A stretch of 64,000 nucleotides of DNA from Streptomyces sp. ISL-98. Its GTDB lineage: Bacteria; Actinomycetota; Actinomycetes; Streptomycetales; Streptomycetaceae. Both the position numbers and the translations under genes were made by a program. The notes beneath the pieces were generated by a model, which saw only the letters and a list, made by a program, of their open reading frames with translations, ran no database searches and had not been told where the DNA came from. Where the stretch lies: positions 351,718 to 415,717 of the forward strand of contig NZ_JAGGPB010000004.1 in the NCBI RefSeq assembly GCF_018614055.1. The letters run 5' to 3'. This document shows, piece after piece, positions 43,173 to 53,916 of the stretch (the first letter of the stretch is position 1; each line of letters opens with the position of its first letter).

Positions 43173-43877
43173 CTAGACCGGCGCCACCGAAAGCGCCCCG
43201 AGCCCCGCCCGCCGCACAGCGATCGACCCGTACGGCGTACGAAGCCGAAGCCACGGCCCGGCCGCCAGCAAAGCGAGCGGCTCCGCACCGGCACCCTCAC
43301 CGCCGCCGGCGGCCGAGGACACCCCGGCCCGCACCGGCCGCAAAAACCCCAGCGCCTGAGCCGCGTGCACCGCACGCAACGGCAGCCCGGACCCGCCCAG
43401 CTGCCGCGACCAGATCTCGTCCGCGAGCGCGTCGAGCCCCGCCCGGGTCCGCCGCTCCGGAGCCAACTCCTCGCTGCGAGCGCGGAATTCGCGGACCGCG
43501 GCAGCAGCCGCGCCCCGCAGATCATCCGCCGCCAGCTCGGCGACCCGCTTCCAGCCACCCTGCGGCGGCAGCACCCCGGCCCACGGCTTACCGGTCACCG
43601 CCGGCGGCACAGACACCAGCCCGCCCTGCTCGTCGATGCCCTCCAGGAGCTGCCCGGCCGACACGGTCGTGTCCAGTTCGACGGGCGCGGCGATCTCCAC
43701 CGTACGGACGGCGAGCACGCCGCCCCCGAAGGGCGGCTGCCCGAAGACGGCCAGCGCCGATCCGTGCCCCTGCAGCCGTACGACCGCGGTCTTGTCCCAG
43801 TGGATCAGCCGGGCCAGGAAGGCGACGAGATCCGCCGCCTCCCCGGCATCGGCCGGCGCGAGACGCTGTGCCGTCAT
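43173..43877 (-). CDS. Uncharacterised actinobacterial protein
   Basis: This 234-residue protein has no recognised domain. It starts MTAQRLAPADAGEAADLVAF, is rich in Ala, Gly and Arg, and has predicted alternating strand and helix structure without signal peptide or membrane span. Its start overlaps the thioesterase stop by 4 bp, so it belongs to the ettA-thioesterase transcript as the last gene. Coding is supported by codon usage and coupling. Confidence 0.7.
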   Translation of the reverse strand: MTAQRLAPADAGEAADLVAFLARLIHWDKTAVVRLQGHGSALAVFGQPPFGGGVLAVRTVEIAAPVELDTTVSAGQLLEGIDEQGGLVSVPPAVTGKPWAGVLPPQGGWKRVAELAADDLRGAAAAAVREFRARSEELAPERRTRAGLDALADEIWSRQLGGSGLPLRAVHAAQALGFLRPVRAGVSSAAGGGEGAGAEPLALLAAGPWLRLRTPYGSIAVRRAGLGALSVAPV

Positions 43878-44314
43878 GCGGCCACGGCCTCCTGCTGACG
43901 ATCCTGACCGTCGTCCAGGTACGCCTGGAGGAAGCGCTTCTCCTCCGCCGAGATACGACGGGGCCGCGCCGCTTCCAGGTCGTACGGCACGACGACGGTC
44001 GAGGCCCGTACGTACACGGTGTCCTCGTCCTTGATCTCGTACGCGATCGTCAGGGACGCCGCGCCTATCTTCGTGACCCAGGACTCGATGGTCACCGGCT
44101 CGTGCCGGTGGACCAGCGGCAGCTTGTAGTCGATCTCGTGCCGGGCCACGACGGACCCGCCGGAGAACGACGGCGAGCCGTCCCCCGGCGCCAGCCGGAA
44201 CATGAAGTCGATCCGCGCTTCCTCCAGGTATCGGAGGAACACGACGTTGTTGACGTGCCCGAAGGCATCCATGTCCGACCAGCGCAGGGGGCAGGAGTAG
44301 ATGTGCCGGCTCAC
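43874..44314 (-). CDS. Hotdog-fold acyl-CoA thioesterase
   Basis: This 146-residue single hotdog domain of the 4-hydroxybenzoyl-CoA thioesterase type reads SRHIYSCPLRWSDMDAFGHV, then NNVVFLRYLEEARIDFM, with the active-site Asp in DMDAFGHVNN. It hydrolyses acyl-CoA or related thioesters in the cytosol. The GTG at 44314 lies within two bases of the ettA stop (44316-44318), implying coupled translation; the in-frame upstream extension runs through ettA and is rejected. Confidence 0.86.
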   Translation of the reverse strand: MSRHIYSCPLRWSDMDAFGHVNNVVFLRYLEEARIDFMFRLAPGDGSPSFSGGSVVARHEIDYKLPLVHRHEPVTIESWVTKIGAASLTIAYEIKDEDTVYVRASTVVVPYDLEAARPRRISAEEKRFLQAYLDDGQDRQQEAVAA

Positions 44315-44315
44315 A

Positions 44316-45980
<1,665 letters not shown>

Positions 45981-46064
45981 GAGAAACCGTCCGGCAATCG
46001 ATGTGTGGGCAGATACACCCCATCTTGCCTGACGTCCATCCCCTGACGGAAACGGGTATGCCAA

Positions 46065-46097
46065 CGGCCCCGGTGCGCCAAAGGGCAACCGGGGCCG
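46065..46097 (-). terminator. Terminator after the thioester surface-protein gene
   Basis: CGGCCCCGGT at 46065-46074 pairs perfectly with ACCGGGGCCG at 46088-46097 around a 13-base loop. It lies 45 bp past the surface-protein stop. Confidence 0.6.
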
Positions 46098-46141
46098 CTG
46101 TCACCGCTCGGTCACCGAGCGCTGCCGTACTGCACCTGTCC

Positions 46142-47593
46142 CTACTCGTCGTCCGAAGGTGCCTTCTTCTTGCGGAGCAGGAAGACCGCGGCGCCGCCGG
46201 CCACGACGAACGCGATCGCCACGCCCGCGATCATCGGCGTCGCGTCGGAGCTCCCGGTCTCGGCGAGGTCCAGGCCTTCGTCGACGGGGATGTCACCGGC
46301 CGTGGCCGGGCTGGGGCGGTTTTGGGGCTGGCCCATGGTGCCGGTGGTCGCGGCGACGGAGGTCTTGCAGTCGAGGACGCCCTTGAAGTTCTTGCTGAAG
46401 CCGCCCGGGCCCTTGATCGTGAAGTCGTACGCCTGGTCCTCCTGGACCGGGATGGTCACGGTGCGCGACTGGCCGGCTCCGATGGTGTGCTTGAAGCTCA
46501 TGAGCTCGAAGCTGAACGGCTCGTCGCCCTTGTTGCTCGCGGTGATGTCCACGCCGCCCTCGGCGCAGTTCTTCCTGGCGGAGAGTGCCGGGACGGCGCC
46601 CTTCTTGGCCCACGTGGCCGTGGCACCGGCCGAGACGGTGGACTCGCTGGAGCCGGCCAGGATCTGCGTCTGGCTCTGCGTGACGCCCGAGAAGGCGCGG
46701 CCGACCGGCACCGAGGTGGTGGCCTGAACCGTCAGCGAGGACGAGCCGTCGGCGGCGTCGGCGGGGACGTCGAAGTACAGCTCGCTGCCGTTGACGGCAG
46801 TGGTGACGGGCTCGCCGTCCTTGCCGACGATCTTGACACCGTCGGCGCTGCCGGAGGTGATGGCGGGCGGGGCCACGGTGACGCGGTCCGCGTTGGTACG
46901 GACGGTGACCGGGCCGAGCTTCTTTCCTGCCTTGCCGGAGACCGCGTTCGGCTCCAGCGTCAGGGACGCGGCGGGCTCGGCGGCGCCGCGCGCGTTCTTC
47001 TCCAGGAAGTCGGCGAGCTTCTCGGCCTTGGGGTCGACCGCGTCGACCTTGACGTGGTCGGAGTACCGCCAGATCGCGACCTGGGTGCCCGCCGCGGCCG
47101 TCTGCTCGGTGAGCGAGTCGACCCCGGCCCGCGCGGCCAGCGCACTCAGGTCGTCCACCTGGGGGTACGAGTGCTCCAGGATCCAGCGGATCTTGCCGGC
47201 GTCCCGGTTGCCGCCGAGCGAGGTCTGGTCCCAGGAGGTCTCCAGGTACTTCGCCTGCCCCTGCGTCGGGCGGTGGATGTCGATGCAGTACGTCTTGAGC
47301 GTGCCCCCGCCGTCGACGGTCATCTCGAACAGGCCGGCGGAGATCTGCTGGTCACCGCCGTCCGCGTGGATGACGGCCTTGTCGTAGGTGGTCAGCCCGT
47401 CGAGCGTGGCTGCCGCCCCGCCCTGGTGCTGCGGTGCCTCTTCCGCTGCGGCGGGACCCGCAGCGGCTATCGCACCGGCCGCGACGAGGCCCGAAGCCAC
47501 GACCGCGGCGGCGAGACGGGCGGAGCCCCGCCGCCGTACAGGGCGTCCGGAAGACGCAGAGCGCGCAGAAAATGCCGAGAGCGCAGAAAACAC
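46142..47593 (-). CDS. Sortase-anchored thioester-domain (TQXA) surface protein
   Basis: This 483-residue cell-wall protein has an arginine-rich signal peptide (residues 1-50). A Cys-Gln thioester-forming domain is indicated by YCIDIHRPTQG and the downstream TQVAIWRYSD; the internal thioester bond can attach covalently to a surface. Ig-like beta domains follow. The C-terminus carries LAETG, a span (MIAGVAIAFVVAGGAAVFLL) and a basic RKKKAPS tail, a class E-type sortase signal. GTG 47593 has AAGGGG six bases upstream. It is probably displayed on hyphae or spores. Confidence 0.88.
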   Translation of the reverse strand: MFSALSAFSARSASSGRPVRRRGSARLAAAVVASGLVAAGAIAAAGPAAAEEAPQHQGGAAATLDGLTTYDKAVIHADGGDQQISAGLFEMTVDGGGTLKTYCIDIHRPTQGQAKYLETSWDQTSLGGNRDAGKIRWILEHSYPQVDDLSALAARAGVDSLTEQTAAAGTQVAIWRYSDHVKVDAVDPKAEKLADFLEKNARGAAEPAASLTLEPNAVSGKAGKKLGPVTVRTNADRVTVAPPAITSGSADGVKIVGKDGEPVTTAVNGSELYFDVPADAADGSSSLTVQATTSVPVGRAFSGVTQSQTQILAGSSESTVSAGATATWAKKGAVPALSARKNCAEGGVDITASNKGDEPFSFELMSFKHTIGAGQSRTVTIPVQEDQAYDFTIKGPGGFSKNFKGVLDCKTSVAATTGTMGQPQNRPSPATAGDIPVDEGLDLAETGSSDATPMIAGVAIAFVVAGGAAVFLLRKKKAPSDDE

Positions 47594-47733
47594 AGAATTC
47601 CCCTTCGGGCGAGGCTCCTTCGCATGGGTGATGCGAGCGTGGGGGAGCGCCTCGCCGGCAGACTCAAGTGCCCCGTGAGTATCCGGGAATCCTAGGGACG
47701 CGTGGGACGGCAGCCGCCTGTCATGCCGTCACA

Positions 47734-47758
47734 TAACCATTCCGACTCGGAATTGTTA
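47734..47758. promoter_or_regulatory. Imperfect inverted repeat upstream of the surface-protein gene
   Basis: TAACCATTCC (47734-47743) and GGAATTGTTA (47749-47758) match as inverted arms at nine of ten bases around GACTC. It is about 140 bp before the surface-protein start, in a 240-bp spacer, and is a candidate operator. Confidence 0.4.
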
Positions 47759-47833
47759 TCGCCAACAGCCCTCTGAGCTGGGCCTGTCGACAAATCACCG
47801 TAGGAATCGGCCGGTCGTGAGGGTCAGGTCACG

Positions 47834-48238
47834 TCAGGGCACCGGTGTCCTCGGGCGGTTCTCCAGCAGGGCCGGATCCCCCTTCACCACCCGCCTGAAG
47901 GCCGAAGTCCCGCGCGTCATGTCGTGCCCCACAGTCAGGGCCTCGATGTCCGCGGAGAACCTTCGTTGACCGTCTTTCTCCTCGTCCCGCACCCTCAATC
48001 GCCCATATACGACCAGTGGTTCACCGACCGAGAGCGACCCGGCAAGGTTCGTCGCGAGCGCCCGCCGCGCCCACACCGTGTAGAAGCTGGAGTGCCCGTC
48101 CGCCCAGCTCTCCTTCTGCCGGTCCCAGTACCGCGCCGTCACCGCGAACCGGAACCGCGCCACCCCGCCCGCCGCCGAGTCCCGGTAGTCCACGCCCGTC
48201 GCGACATTGCCCACCAACGTCACCCAGGTGTCACTCAT
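47834..48238 (-). CDS. ssbB: Single-stranded DNA-binding protein, SsbB-like
   Basis: This 134-residue OB-fold SSB opens MSDTWVTLVGNVATGVDYRD, with FRFAVTARYWDR, SSFYTVWARRALATNLAGSL and VYGRLRVRDEEKDG typical of SSB strands. It lacks the Gly-rich linker and acidic DDDIPF-type tail of SsbA, so it is the paralogue type (SsbB) linked in Streptomyces to chromosome segregation during sporulation. It lies downstream of two dynamin-like GTPase genes. The symbol rests on size and context. Confidence 0.82.
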   Translation of the reverse strand: MSDTWVTLVGNVATGVDYRDSAAGGVARFRFAVTARYWDRQKESWADGHSSFYTVWARRALATNLAGSLSVGEPLVVYGRLRVRDEEKDGQRRFSADIEALTVGHDMTRGTSAFRRVVKGDPALLENRPRTPVP

Positions 48239-48350
48239 GCCGTCCGCCCCCGTCCGTCATCCGCCGGTCATCCATCCATGAGGCTCCAGCGCCTCGATCG
48301 ATCTGATCCCATGCTGGACCGGACGCGCCGTGCACGCTGGAGCCTGTGGG

Positions 48351-50150
48351 CTACCTCCCGGTTGTGGACAACCCCGTCACCGCCACGTACTGCTCCCGCA
48401 CCTCCCGGTACCGCATCAGCTCCGCCGACACCGGATCCAGTACGCGCGCCCGCCCGCACCCGGCGGCCGCCTCCCGCAGCCGCCGCCCGGCCTCCTGCCC
48501 GTACCGCCGCGCAGGCCCCCTGGCCGCCACCGAGCAGGACCACTCCACCACCGGGCCGCCGATGATCCCGGCCAGCATCACCAGAACGGGTGGCAGCAGA
48601 CCCGGCTCCAGTACGCCGACGATCTGGCCCACCAGCCACAGCCCGCCGAAGATCTGAAGCAGCGTCATCGAAGCCTGTGCGAGCACCGCGAGCGGCCACC
48701 ACGCGGGCCTGGGCGGCCTGTCGCGCGGCAGGCCGGCCTGTACCGCCAGTACGTCCAGTTCCTCCGGCAGCCCCGCCGCGCCGCGCACCGCCGCCTCCCG
48801 TACCGCCTGCGCCCAGGGTGCGGGCAACCCGGCCGCCGCCTCGTCCGCCACCTTGCGTACGGCCTGCTCGACGCGCTGCCTGGCGGTGACCTCCTCGTCG
48901 GCCGGGGTCTGCCGGCCTGCCGGATCAGTGCCGGCCCCCGGCTCGCGCCTCGCCTCGTACCAGCGCCACAGCTTCAGCCACGGCGTCCCGCACGCCGTCC
49001 CCGCGTTCCTGGTCCATTCGCGCTCCGCCGCCTCGGCCACCGCCGTCGCGCCCACGGCCTGCGCGAGCCGTTCCGTGAAGTGGGCGCGGGCCCGCTCGTC
49101 GAGCTCGGGGCGCCGTCCGTCGGCGACGTAGACCGGGCGCAGCCGGGCCGCCGCCGCGCTCACGTCGGCGGACAGGCGCCGCGCCGGTGCGGTGCGCTCC
49201 TGTACGAACTGGCCGAGCATCTCGCGCAGTTCCCCCACGCCGTGCCCGGTCAGGGCCGACAGCGACAGCACCGTGGCGCCGGGCTCGCCGTGCTCGCCCA
49301 CCGCCATGCCGTCCTCGTCCAGCAGCCTGCGCAGGTCGTCGAGCACCTGGTCGGCGGCGTCCCCCGGCAGCCGGTCCACCTGGTTGAGCACCACGAAGGT
49401 GATCTCCGCGTGTCCGGCGAGCGGCCGCAGATAGCGCTCGTGGAGCACGACATCGGCGTACTTCTCCGGATCGACGACCCAGATCACCGCGTCGACCAGC
49501 TTGAGCACCCGGTCCACCTGGTCGCGGTGGGCGGTCATCGCCGAGTCGTGATCGGGGAGATCGACGAGCACGAGCCCGTCCAGCGCCTCGTCGCGCTCAC
49601 GGCCGAGCGCGGGCCTGCGGCGCAGCCGTCCCGGGATGCCGATGCGGTCCAGCAGCCCGGCCGCGCCGTCCGTCCAGCTGCACGCGATGGGGGCGGAGGT
49701 GGTCGGCCTGCGCAGGCCCGTGTCGGAGATCTGCACACCGGCGAGCGCGTTGAAGAGCGTCGACTTGCCGCTGCCCGTGGCGCCCGCGATGGCGACGACG
49801 GTGTGCCGCGCCGAGAGCCGCTGCCGGGCCGCGGCCTCGTCGAGCACCCGGCCGGCCTCGTCGAGGGTGCCGCCTTCGATGCGGGTACGGGAGAGCCCCA
49901 CCAGCTCGCGCAGGGCGTCGAGGCGTCCGCGCAGTACGCCGCCGTACGTGTCACCGCCCGGCAGTTCGTCGTACGCCTCGGGGGTCTCGGGCGCGTCGGG
50001 CCCGGAATCGTCGGACGAGACGGCCGCTTCCGCGACACGCCGTGCGATCAGCCCGTCGTCCCAACGCCCTTCGCCACCGTCATCACTCTCACTCTCATCA
50101 CGTTCATCACGCTCGTCACCGTGATCGGTCCGGTCAGTAACAGCGGTCAC
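48351..50150 (-). CDS. dynB: Dynamin-like GTPase with membrane spans (DynB-like)
   Basis: This 599-residue GTPase has a charged N-tail and G-domain motifs: G1 GATGSGKST (about 125-133), G2 around RPTTSAP, G3 DLPDHDS and G4 NQVDR. Two adjacent C-terminal membrane spans follow (MTLLQIFGGLWLVGQIVGVL and LPPVLVMLAGIIGG). With the paired GTPase immediately upstream, 6 bp apart, it resembles the Streptomyces dynAB operon, whose products stabilise FtsZ rings during sporulation septation. DynB is the membrane-integral partner. Symbol assignment is by architecture. Confidence 0.72.
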   Translation of the reverse strand: MTAVTDRTDHGDERDERDESESDDGGEGRWDDGLIARRVAEAAVSSDDSGPDAPETPEAYDELPGGDTYGGVLRGRLDALRELVGLSRTRIEGGTLDEAGRVLDEAAARQRLSARHTVVAIAGATGSGKSTLFNALAGVQISDTGLRRPTTSAPIACSWTDGAAGLLDRIGIPGRLRRRPALGRERDEALDGLVLVDLPDHDSAMTAHRDQVDRVLKLVDAVIWVVDPEKYADVVLHERYLRPLAGHAEITFVVLNQVDRLPGDAADQVLDDLRRLLDEDGMAVGEHGEPGATVLSLSALTGHGVGELREMLGQFVQERTAPARRLSADVSAAAARLRPVYVADGRRPELDERARAHFTERLAQAVGATAVAEAAEREWTRNAGTACGTPWLKLWRWYEARREPGAGTDPAGRQTPADEEVTARQRVEQAVRKVADEAAAGLPAPWAQAVREAAVRGAAGLPEELDVLAVQAGLPRDRPPRPAWWPLAVLAQASMTLLQIFGGLWLVGQIVGVLEPGLLPPVLVMLAGIIGGPVVEWSCSVAARGPARRYGQEAGRRLREAAAGCGRARVLDPVSAELMRYREVREQYVAVTGLSTTGR

Positions 50151-50156
50151 CGGGAG

Positions 50157-51767
50157 TCACTTCTCCTTCTGCAGTACGGAGAGCGCGGCGATCAGCTCGG
50201 CCTGCGGCTCCGGAGTAACTTCGAGGGCGTCGAGCGGCGCGAGCCTGAAGTCCCGTTCGGCATTCAGTACGCCGTCGATGTACGTCGTGAGCAGTGCCCC
50301 GCCCTTGTCGCGCAGCCGCGTTGCGCTGATCGCACCGATCCGCTCGGCCAGCCGTTCCCCGGCGCTGCGCGTCCGCCGCCCGCCCAGCAGGGTGGCCGCG
50401 AGGAGCGACGCGACGGTCTCGGGGTCGGGGGCGGGTGGCCGCTCCATGTCCCGTACCTCTTCCTCGGCCAGCTCTTCGAGCACCCGGCGCCAGCGCCGCA
50501 CGGCCATCCCGATCCGCTCGCCCGCCTCCATGTCGGTGGCGCCGATCGCCACCCCGCCCGCCGCGGGCTCGCGCGCCCACGCCTCGTGGACGTGCTCCTC
50601 GGCGGCGGCCACGGCGCACTCCAGGAGCGCGGTGAGGCTCCCGGTGAGCGAGTCGAGGAGCTCGCGGGCGTTGCTGTCCAGCGGGTAGCCGCGCCAGCGC
50701 GTGAGGGCGTCTCCGGCCAGTACAGCGCCGCTCTGGAGCCTTCGACGTACCCGAGCGCCCTCCTTCTCGTACGCCCCCTCCACAGCCGTCGTGAGCCGCA
50801 CAGAAGCGGCGTACTGCGCGGCGACGGCCGAGGCGAGCTCGGGCATCCGGGTGTTGAGGGAATCGAAGACCCCCGAGGCGGTACGGCCCACCGCCTGCTG
50901 TCTGGCCGCCGGGTCGTGCACCCGGTGCGCCAGCCAGGCGCGCAGCGGCGCGACGGCGGTGGACGGCAGGAGCCCGCTGCCGCCGCCGGCGGATTCGGGC
51001 AGCTCGGGGATGGTGAACCGGGGCACGTCACCGAGCCCGGCCTTGGTGAGCAGCGCCCCGTACTGCTGCGACACCTCGGCGACGACCTGGTGGGGCACCC
51101 GGTCGAGGACGGTGACGAGGGTGGCGTCGTACTCCTTTGCGGTACGGAGCAGATGCCACGGGACGGCGTCGGCGTACCGGCAAGCGGTGGTCACCATCAC
51201 CCACACGTCGGCGGCGCAGATCAGTTCGGCGGCCAGTTCGCGATTGCGCGCAACGAGGGAATCGATGTCGGGCGCGTCGAGCAGCGCGAGCCCGCGCGGC
51301 AGCGTCGCCACGGTCTCCACCCGCAGCGCACGCCCCTCGGCCTCGGCCCGCGCCCAGTCGGCCCGCTGAGCCCTCTTCTCGCCGCCCGGAGGCACCGATA
51401 CGCGCGTGAGCTGCGGCAGCACACGCAATTCCGAGAACCACTGCTGATCGTCCGGATGGCATACGAGCACGGGCGTCCGCGTCGTTGGCCGCAGCACGCC
51501 GGCTTCGCTGACGCGCCTGCCCACCAGGGAGTTGACGAGCGTCGACTTGCCGGAGCCGGTGGACCCGCCGATGACGGCGAGCAGCGGTGCCTCGGGCTGT
51601 TTGAGCCGGGGCACCAGATAGTCGTCGAGCTGCGCCAGCAGCTCGACCCGCGCCTGCCGCGCACGCGGAGCCCCCGGAAGAGGGAGCGGCAGGCGCACGG
51701 CGGCGACACGGTCGCGCAGGGCGGAGAGTGCGTCGATCAGCTGAGGCCGTGCGTCCAAGGTCACCAC
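50157..51767 (-). CDS. dynA: Dynamin-like GTPase (DynA-like)
   Basis: This 536-residue GTPase without membrane spans has G1 [15 protein letters not shown] (about 70), G2 RPTTRTP and G3 DAPDIDS. A long helical region (about 250-530), as expected for a dynamin-like stalk, follows. It precedes the membrane-spanning partner by 6 bp. GTG 51767 or 51764 is the likely start ([20 protein letters not shown]). The pair matches the dynAB arrangement. An alternative is the generic YfjP/YeeP GTPase annotation. Confidence 0.72.
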   Translation of the reverse strand: MVTLDARPQLIDALSALRDRVAAVRLPLPLPGAPRARQARVELLAQLDDYLVPRLKQPEAPLLAVIGGSTGSGKSTLVNSLVGRRVSEAGVLRPTTRTPVLVCHPDDQQWFSELRVLPQLTRVSVPPGGEKRAQRADWARAEAEGRALRVETVATLPRGLALLDAPDIDSLVARNRELAAELICAADVWVMVTTACRYADAVPWHLLRTAKEYDATLVTVLDRVPHQVVAEVSQQYGALLTKAGLGDVPRFTIPELPESAGGGSGLLPSTAVAPLRAWLAHRVHDPAARQQAVGRTASGVFDSLNTRMPELASAVAAQYAASVRLTTAVEGAYEKEGARVRRRLQSGAVLAGDALTRWRGYPLDSNARELLDSLTGSLTALLECAVAAAEEHVHEAWAREPAAGGVAIGATDMEAGERIGMAVRRWRRVLEELAEEEVRDMERPPAPDPETVASLLAATLLGGRRTRSAGERLAERIGAISATRLRDKGGALLTTYIDGVLNAERDFRLAPLDALEVTPEPQAELIAALSVLQKEK

Positions 51768-52076
51768 ATGCGAAGAATGCCCAATTTTGCCGTCTTTTAG
51801 AAGCCTAAAGGGATCTCTGCGCGCCGATTGTCGGCCAGGGACAGACGGGACGAGTGGGGCGCAGGCATAACGAGTGCACAACACCCGGGACGCCAGGCGT
51901 CAAAAGCGGTGCACGATTCGCACTCGCCTGCGATTATCGGGAGCGCTTCACTGAACCTCCACATCGTGTCACGCAGCTGAAGCAACCGGCCCAAGGCGAT
52001 CGGAGCCCTATCCTTGTCCCCGGCAAGGTCCAGGACCTCCCAGCCCGGGGCCCCGGACCACCGAGGCCACGATCTG
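51768..52076. other. Spacer between dynA-like gene and tRNA-Arg
   Basis: I see no gene here. It should contain the divergent promoters for the GTPase pair (minus) and the tRNA (plus); a TATCCT box near 52010 could serve the tRNA, but no good -35 box is seen. It has no obvious repeat. Confidence 0.35.
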
Positions 52077-52149
52077 GCCCCCGTAGCTCAGTGGATAGAG
52101 CAGGCGCCTTCTAAGCGCTTGGCCGCAGGTTCGAGTCCTGCCGGGGGCG
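52077..52149 (+). tRNA. tRNA-Arg (anticodon TCT)
   Basis: A complete cloverleaf is visible: acceptor GCCCCCG with CGGGGGC, a D-arm GCTC...GAGC, anticodon stem GGCGC/GCGCT around loop CTTCTAA (anticodon TCT), a short variable loop, and T-arm GCAGG/CCTGC with TTCGAGT. The discriminator G is followed by an encoded CCA (52150-52152). A terminator follows at once. The AICE integrase gene starts 180 bp downstream, so the 3' half is the probable attachment site. Confidence 0.97.
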
Positions 52150-52158
52150 CCAACGCCC

Positions 52159-52184
52159 AGCCCTCCCTCGGGGAGGGCTTTTTT
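52159..52184 (+). terminator. Rho-independent terminator of tRNA-Arg
   Basis: AGCCCTCC and GGAGGGCT form an 8-bp stem around a 5-base loop, followed by six T residues. Confidence 0.9.
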
Positions 52185-52220
52185 GCTGGTCAGCCGAGGT
52201 CTTCCAGCTCACACTCAAGA

Positions 52221-52258
52221 GCCGGACCGCCCCCCGGCAACGGCGGGGAGGGTCCGGC
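52221..52258 (-). terminator. Hairpin downstream of the integrase gene
   Basis: GCCGGACC (52221-52228) pairs with GGTCCGGC (52251-52258), and inner CCCCG/CGGGG pairs extend the stem. It is 70 bp past the integrase stop and between it and the tRNA, so it could end the AICE transcript or be part of attP. Confidence 0.55.
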
Positions 52259-52327
52259 GATGTCCGGCTGTCACCGGGTTTCTGCGGGTCGCTCTGTCGA
52301 ATACGTGTCGAAGTTTTCCCGGGCGGC

Positions 52328-53719
52328 TCAGGGATCTCCGGGCAGGTCGGGAAGATCTCCCCCGGCCTCGATGCGCCTCTGATGATCCTTGAGTTGTCCG
52401 GAGATGCACCGGGCGTACGTGGCGAGGAGCACGGGCACGCTGTTGCCCGCCCATTCGGCCACCTGAGCCGGCGGGACCCCGTGGTTGAGCCACGTCGTCA
52501 GACACGTGTGCCGCAGGTCGTAGACGCGCCTGCCGAGCGGTGACGCGAATTCCTCCGGCGTGAGGACTTCCTTACGAGCGCTCCGCCAGGCGCGCCGGAA
52601 GACCGAGCCGGACAGCATGTCGCCCTTCTCCCCTGGGAAAAGAAGGTCGCCGGGCTTCAGGCTCTCCGCCCTGATGTGTTCGCGCAGGATCCTTGTCAGG
52701 GCCGGGCGGCACGGGACGACCCGAGTGTCATCAGCGGCCCTGCCCTTGAGCCCGCGTTCTTCGTGCACTTCCCCGGTGTCCGTCCACTGCTTCCCCACCT
52801 CAGGCTGTGCGGTGTGGAACAGCAGCTCACCCCACTGGTCCTCTTCGCCCTCACCCGGCAGCCGTGCGTCCAGGACGCGCATGGCGACGACTTCTTCCGG
52901 GCGACAGCCGGCGTAGTAGATGGTGGCGAGGAAGGCCTGCAGCCGTCGTCCACCGCGGGGGCGATGCCCGACCCATCCGAGCAGCCGCGCTGCATGGTCC
53001 GGGTTGATGAGGGATCGTTTGTCGACCGCCGACGAAGTCTTCGGCACTGTCCCCCTCCCCTTCGGAAGTGGGTTCGCGCGCAGGATCTTGCGCTTGATCG
53101 CGTACTCCATGGTGACGTTCAGGATGCGACGGTTTCGCTTGACGGAGGACGCGGCAGCAGTCGAGCCATCGAGCAAGGTCGCGAGGGATTCCAAGGTCTT
53201 TTCGACCTTGGCTGAGTCCTCCCAAGCGGCCATGGACAGGGTGTTGCGCCGCACCCACCTCAGGATCGTGAGCACTTCCGGCGGGGCCTGCTGGCGACGG
53301 TTCGAGTTGAAAGCGAACTCCCGCAGCGCCGTGCGGATCTCGACTGGATCGAAGCTGTTCGGTGGAGGCGTTCGCAGCAGGGCAATCGTCGTTGTCATGA
53401 GCGCCTTGGCCACGTTCTTACGGTTGTTCCCGGAGGTGCGTCGCCATTGAGCATCGGTGAACTCGATCGCGAAGTCGTACCAGTTCACCGCGCTCGCACC
53501 GGATTGATGGGACACCGGACGCCCTGCGGTCTGGCTGAACGCCTCTCCCCGCCGGGTCGCGGAAACCAGGTCCGATCGGAAGGAGTCAGCCAGGGCATAC
53601 GTCGCGAACGTCTCGCGGAACGGCTTGCCAGCAACCACCCATCGGACGGTGTACGAGGTCTTCCGCCTCCCCTTGTAGGTAAGGATCTTGTAGACCTTGA
53701 CGTCGTAAGTGGTCTCCAT
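52328..53719 (-). CDS. int: AICE tyrosine site-specific integrase
   Basis: This 463-residue tyrosine recombinase has an N-terminal arm and core-binding domain and a C-terminal catalytic domain. Arg is in YYAGCRPEEVVAMRV, the HxxR box in RRVYDLRHTCLTTWLNHG, the Trp/His position in WAGNSVPVLLATYARC, and the nucleophile Tyr in the last of these. It integrates the element at tRNA-Arg. Its ATG overlaps the xis stop (TGATG), so Xis and Int are coupled. It lies next to the attachment site in the usual orientation. Confidence 0.92.
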   Translation of the reverse strand: METTYDVKVYKILTYKGRRKTSYTVRWVVAGKPFRETFATYALADSFRSDLVSATRRGEAFSQTAGRPVSHQSGASAVNWYDFAIEFTDAQWRRTSGNNRKNVAKALMTTTIALLRTPPPNSFDPVEIRTALREFAFNSNRRQQAPPEVLTILRWVRRNTLSMAAWEDSAKVEKTLESLATLLDGSTAAASSVKRNRRILNVTMEYAIKRKILRANPLPKGRGTVPKTSSAVDKRSLINPDHAARLLGWVGHRPRGGRRLQAFLATIYYAGCRPEEVVAMRVLDARLPGEGEEDQWGELLFHTAQPEVGKQWTDTGEVHEERGLKGRAADDTRVVPCRPALTRILREHIRAESLKPGDLLFPGEKGDMLSGSVFRRAWRSARKEVLTPEEFASPLGRRVYDLRHTCLTTWLNHGVPPAQVAEWAGNSVPVLLATYARCISGQLKDHQRRIEAGGDLPDLPGDP

Positions 53720-53916
53720 CAGGCACCGTCCTCACGATCGTCGAGCCAGTGATCCAGCTCGCTGCGGCGGATCCTCAGATCGCCGTTCGGCAGCTTGATG
53801 CAGCGGGGAGCGCGTCGCTTCTGCCGCCAGTCGTAGAAGGTCGAACGCGAGATCTTCAACTCCTCACAGGCTTCGGCAAGAGTGAGCAGCCCTCGGGAAC
53901 GAAGTGCAGTCGTCAC
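53719..53916 (-). CDS. xis: Excisionase / MerR-like HTH protein (Xis)
   Basis: This 65-residue protein has a winged-helix HTH_17 fold: LLTLAEACEELKISRSTFYD, then DWRQKRRAPRCIKLPNGDLR. It binds attachment sites and directs excision rather than integration. It starts at GTG 53916 directly after the Rep stop, with GGAGGG at eight bases, and overlaps int by one base. The rep-xis-int order is characteristic of pSAM2-type AICEs. Confidence 0.88.
   Translation of the reverse strand: MTTALRSRGLLTLAEACEELKISRSTFYDWRQKRRAPRCIKLPNGDLRIRRSELDHWLDDREDGA

Noticed and set aside
51797..51994. 65-codon minus-strand frame upstream of dynA
   Set aside because: It lies in the promoter/spacer region and has no ribosome site or similarity that I recognise.
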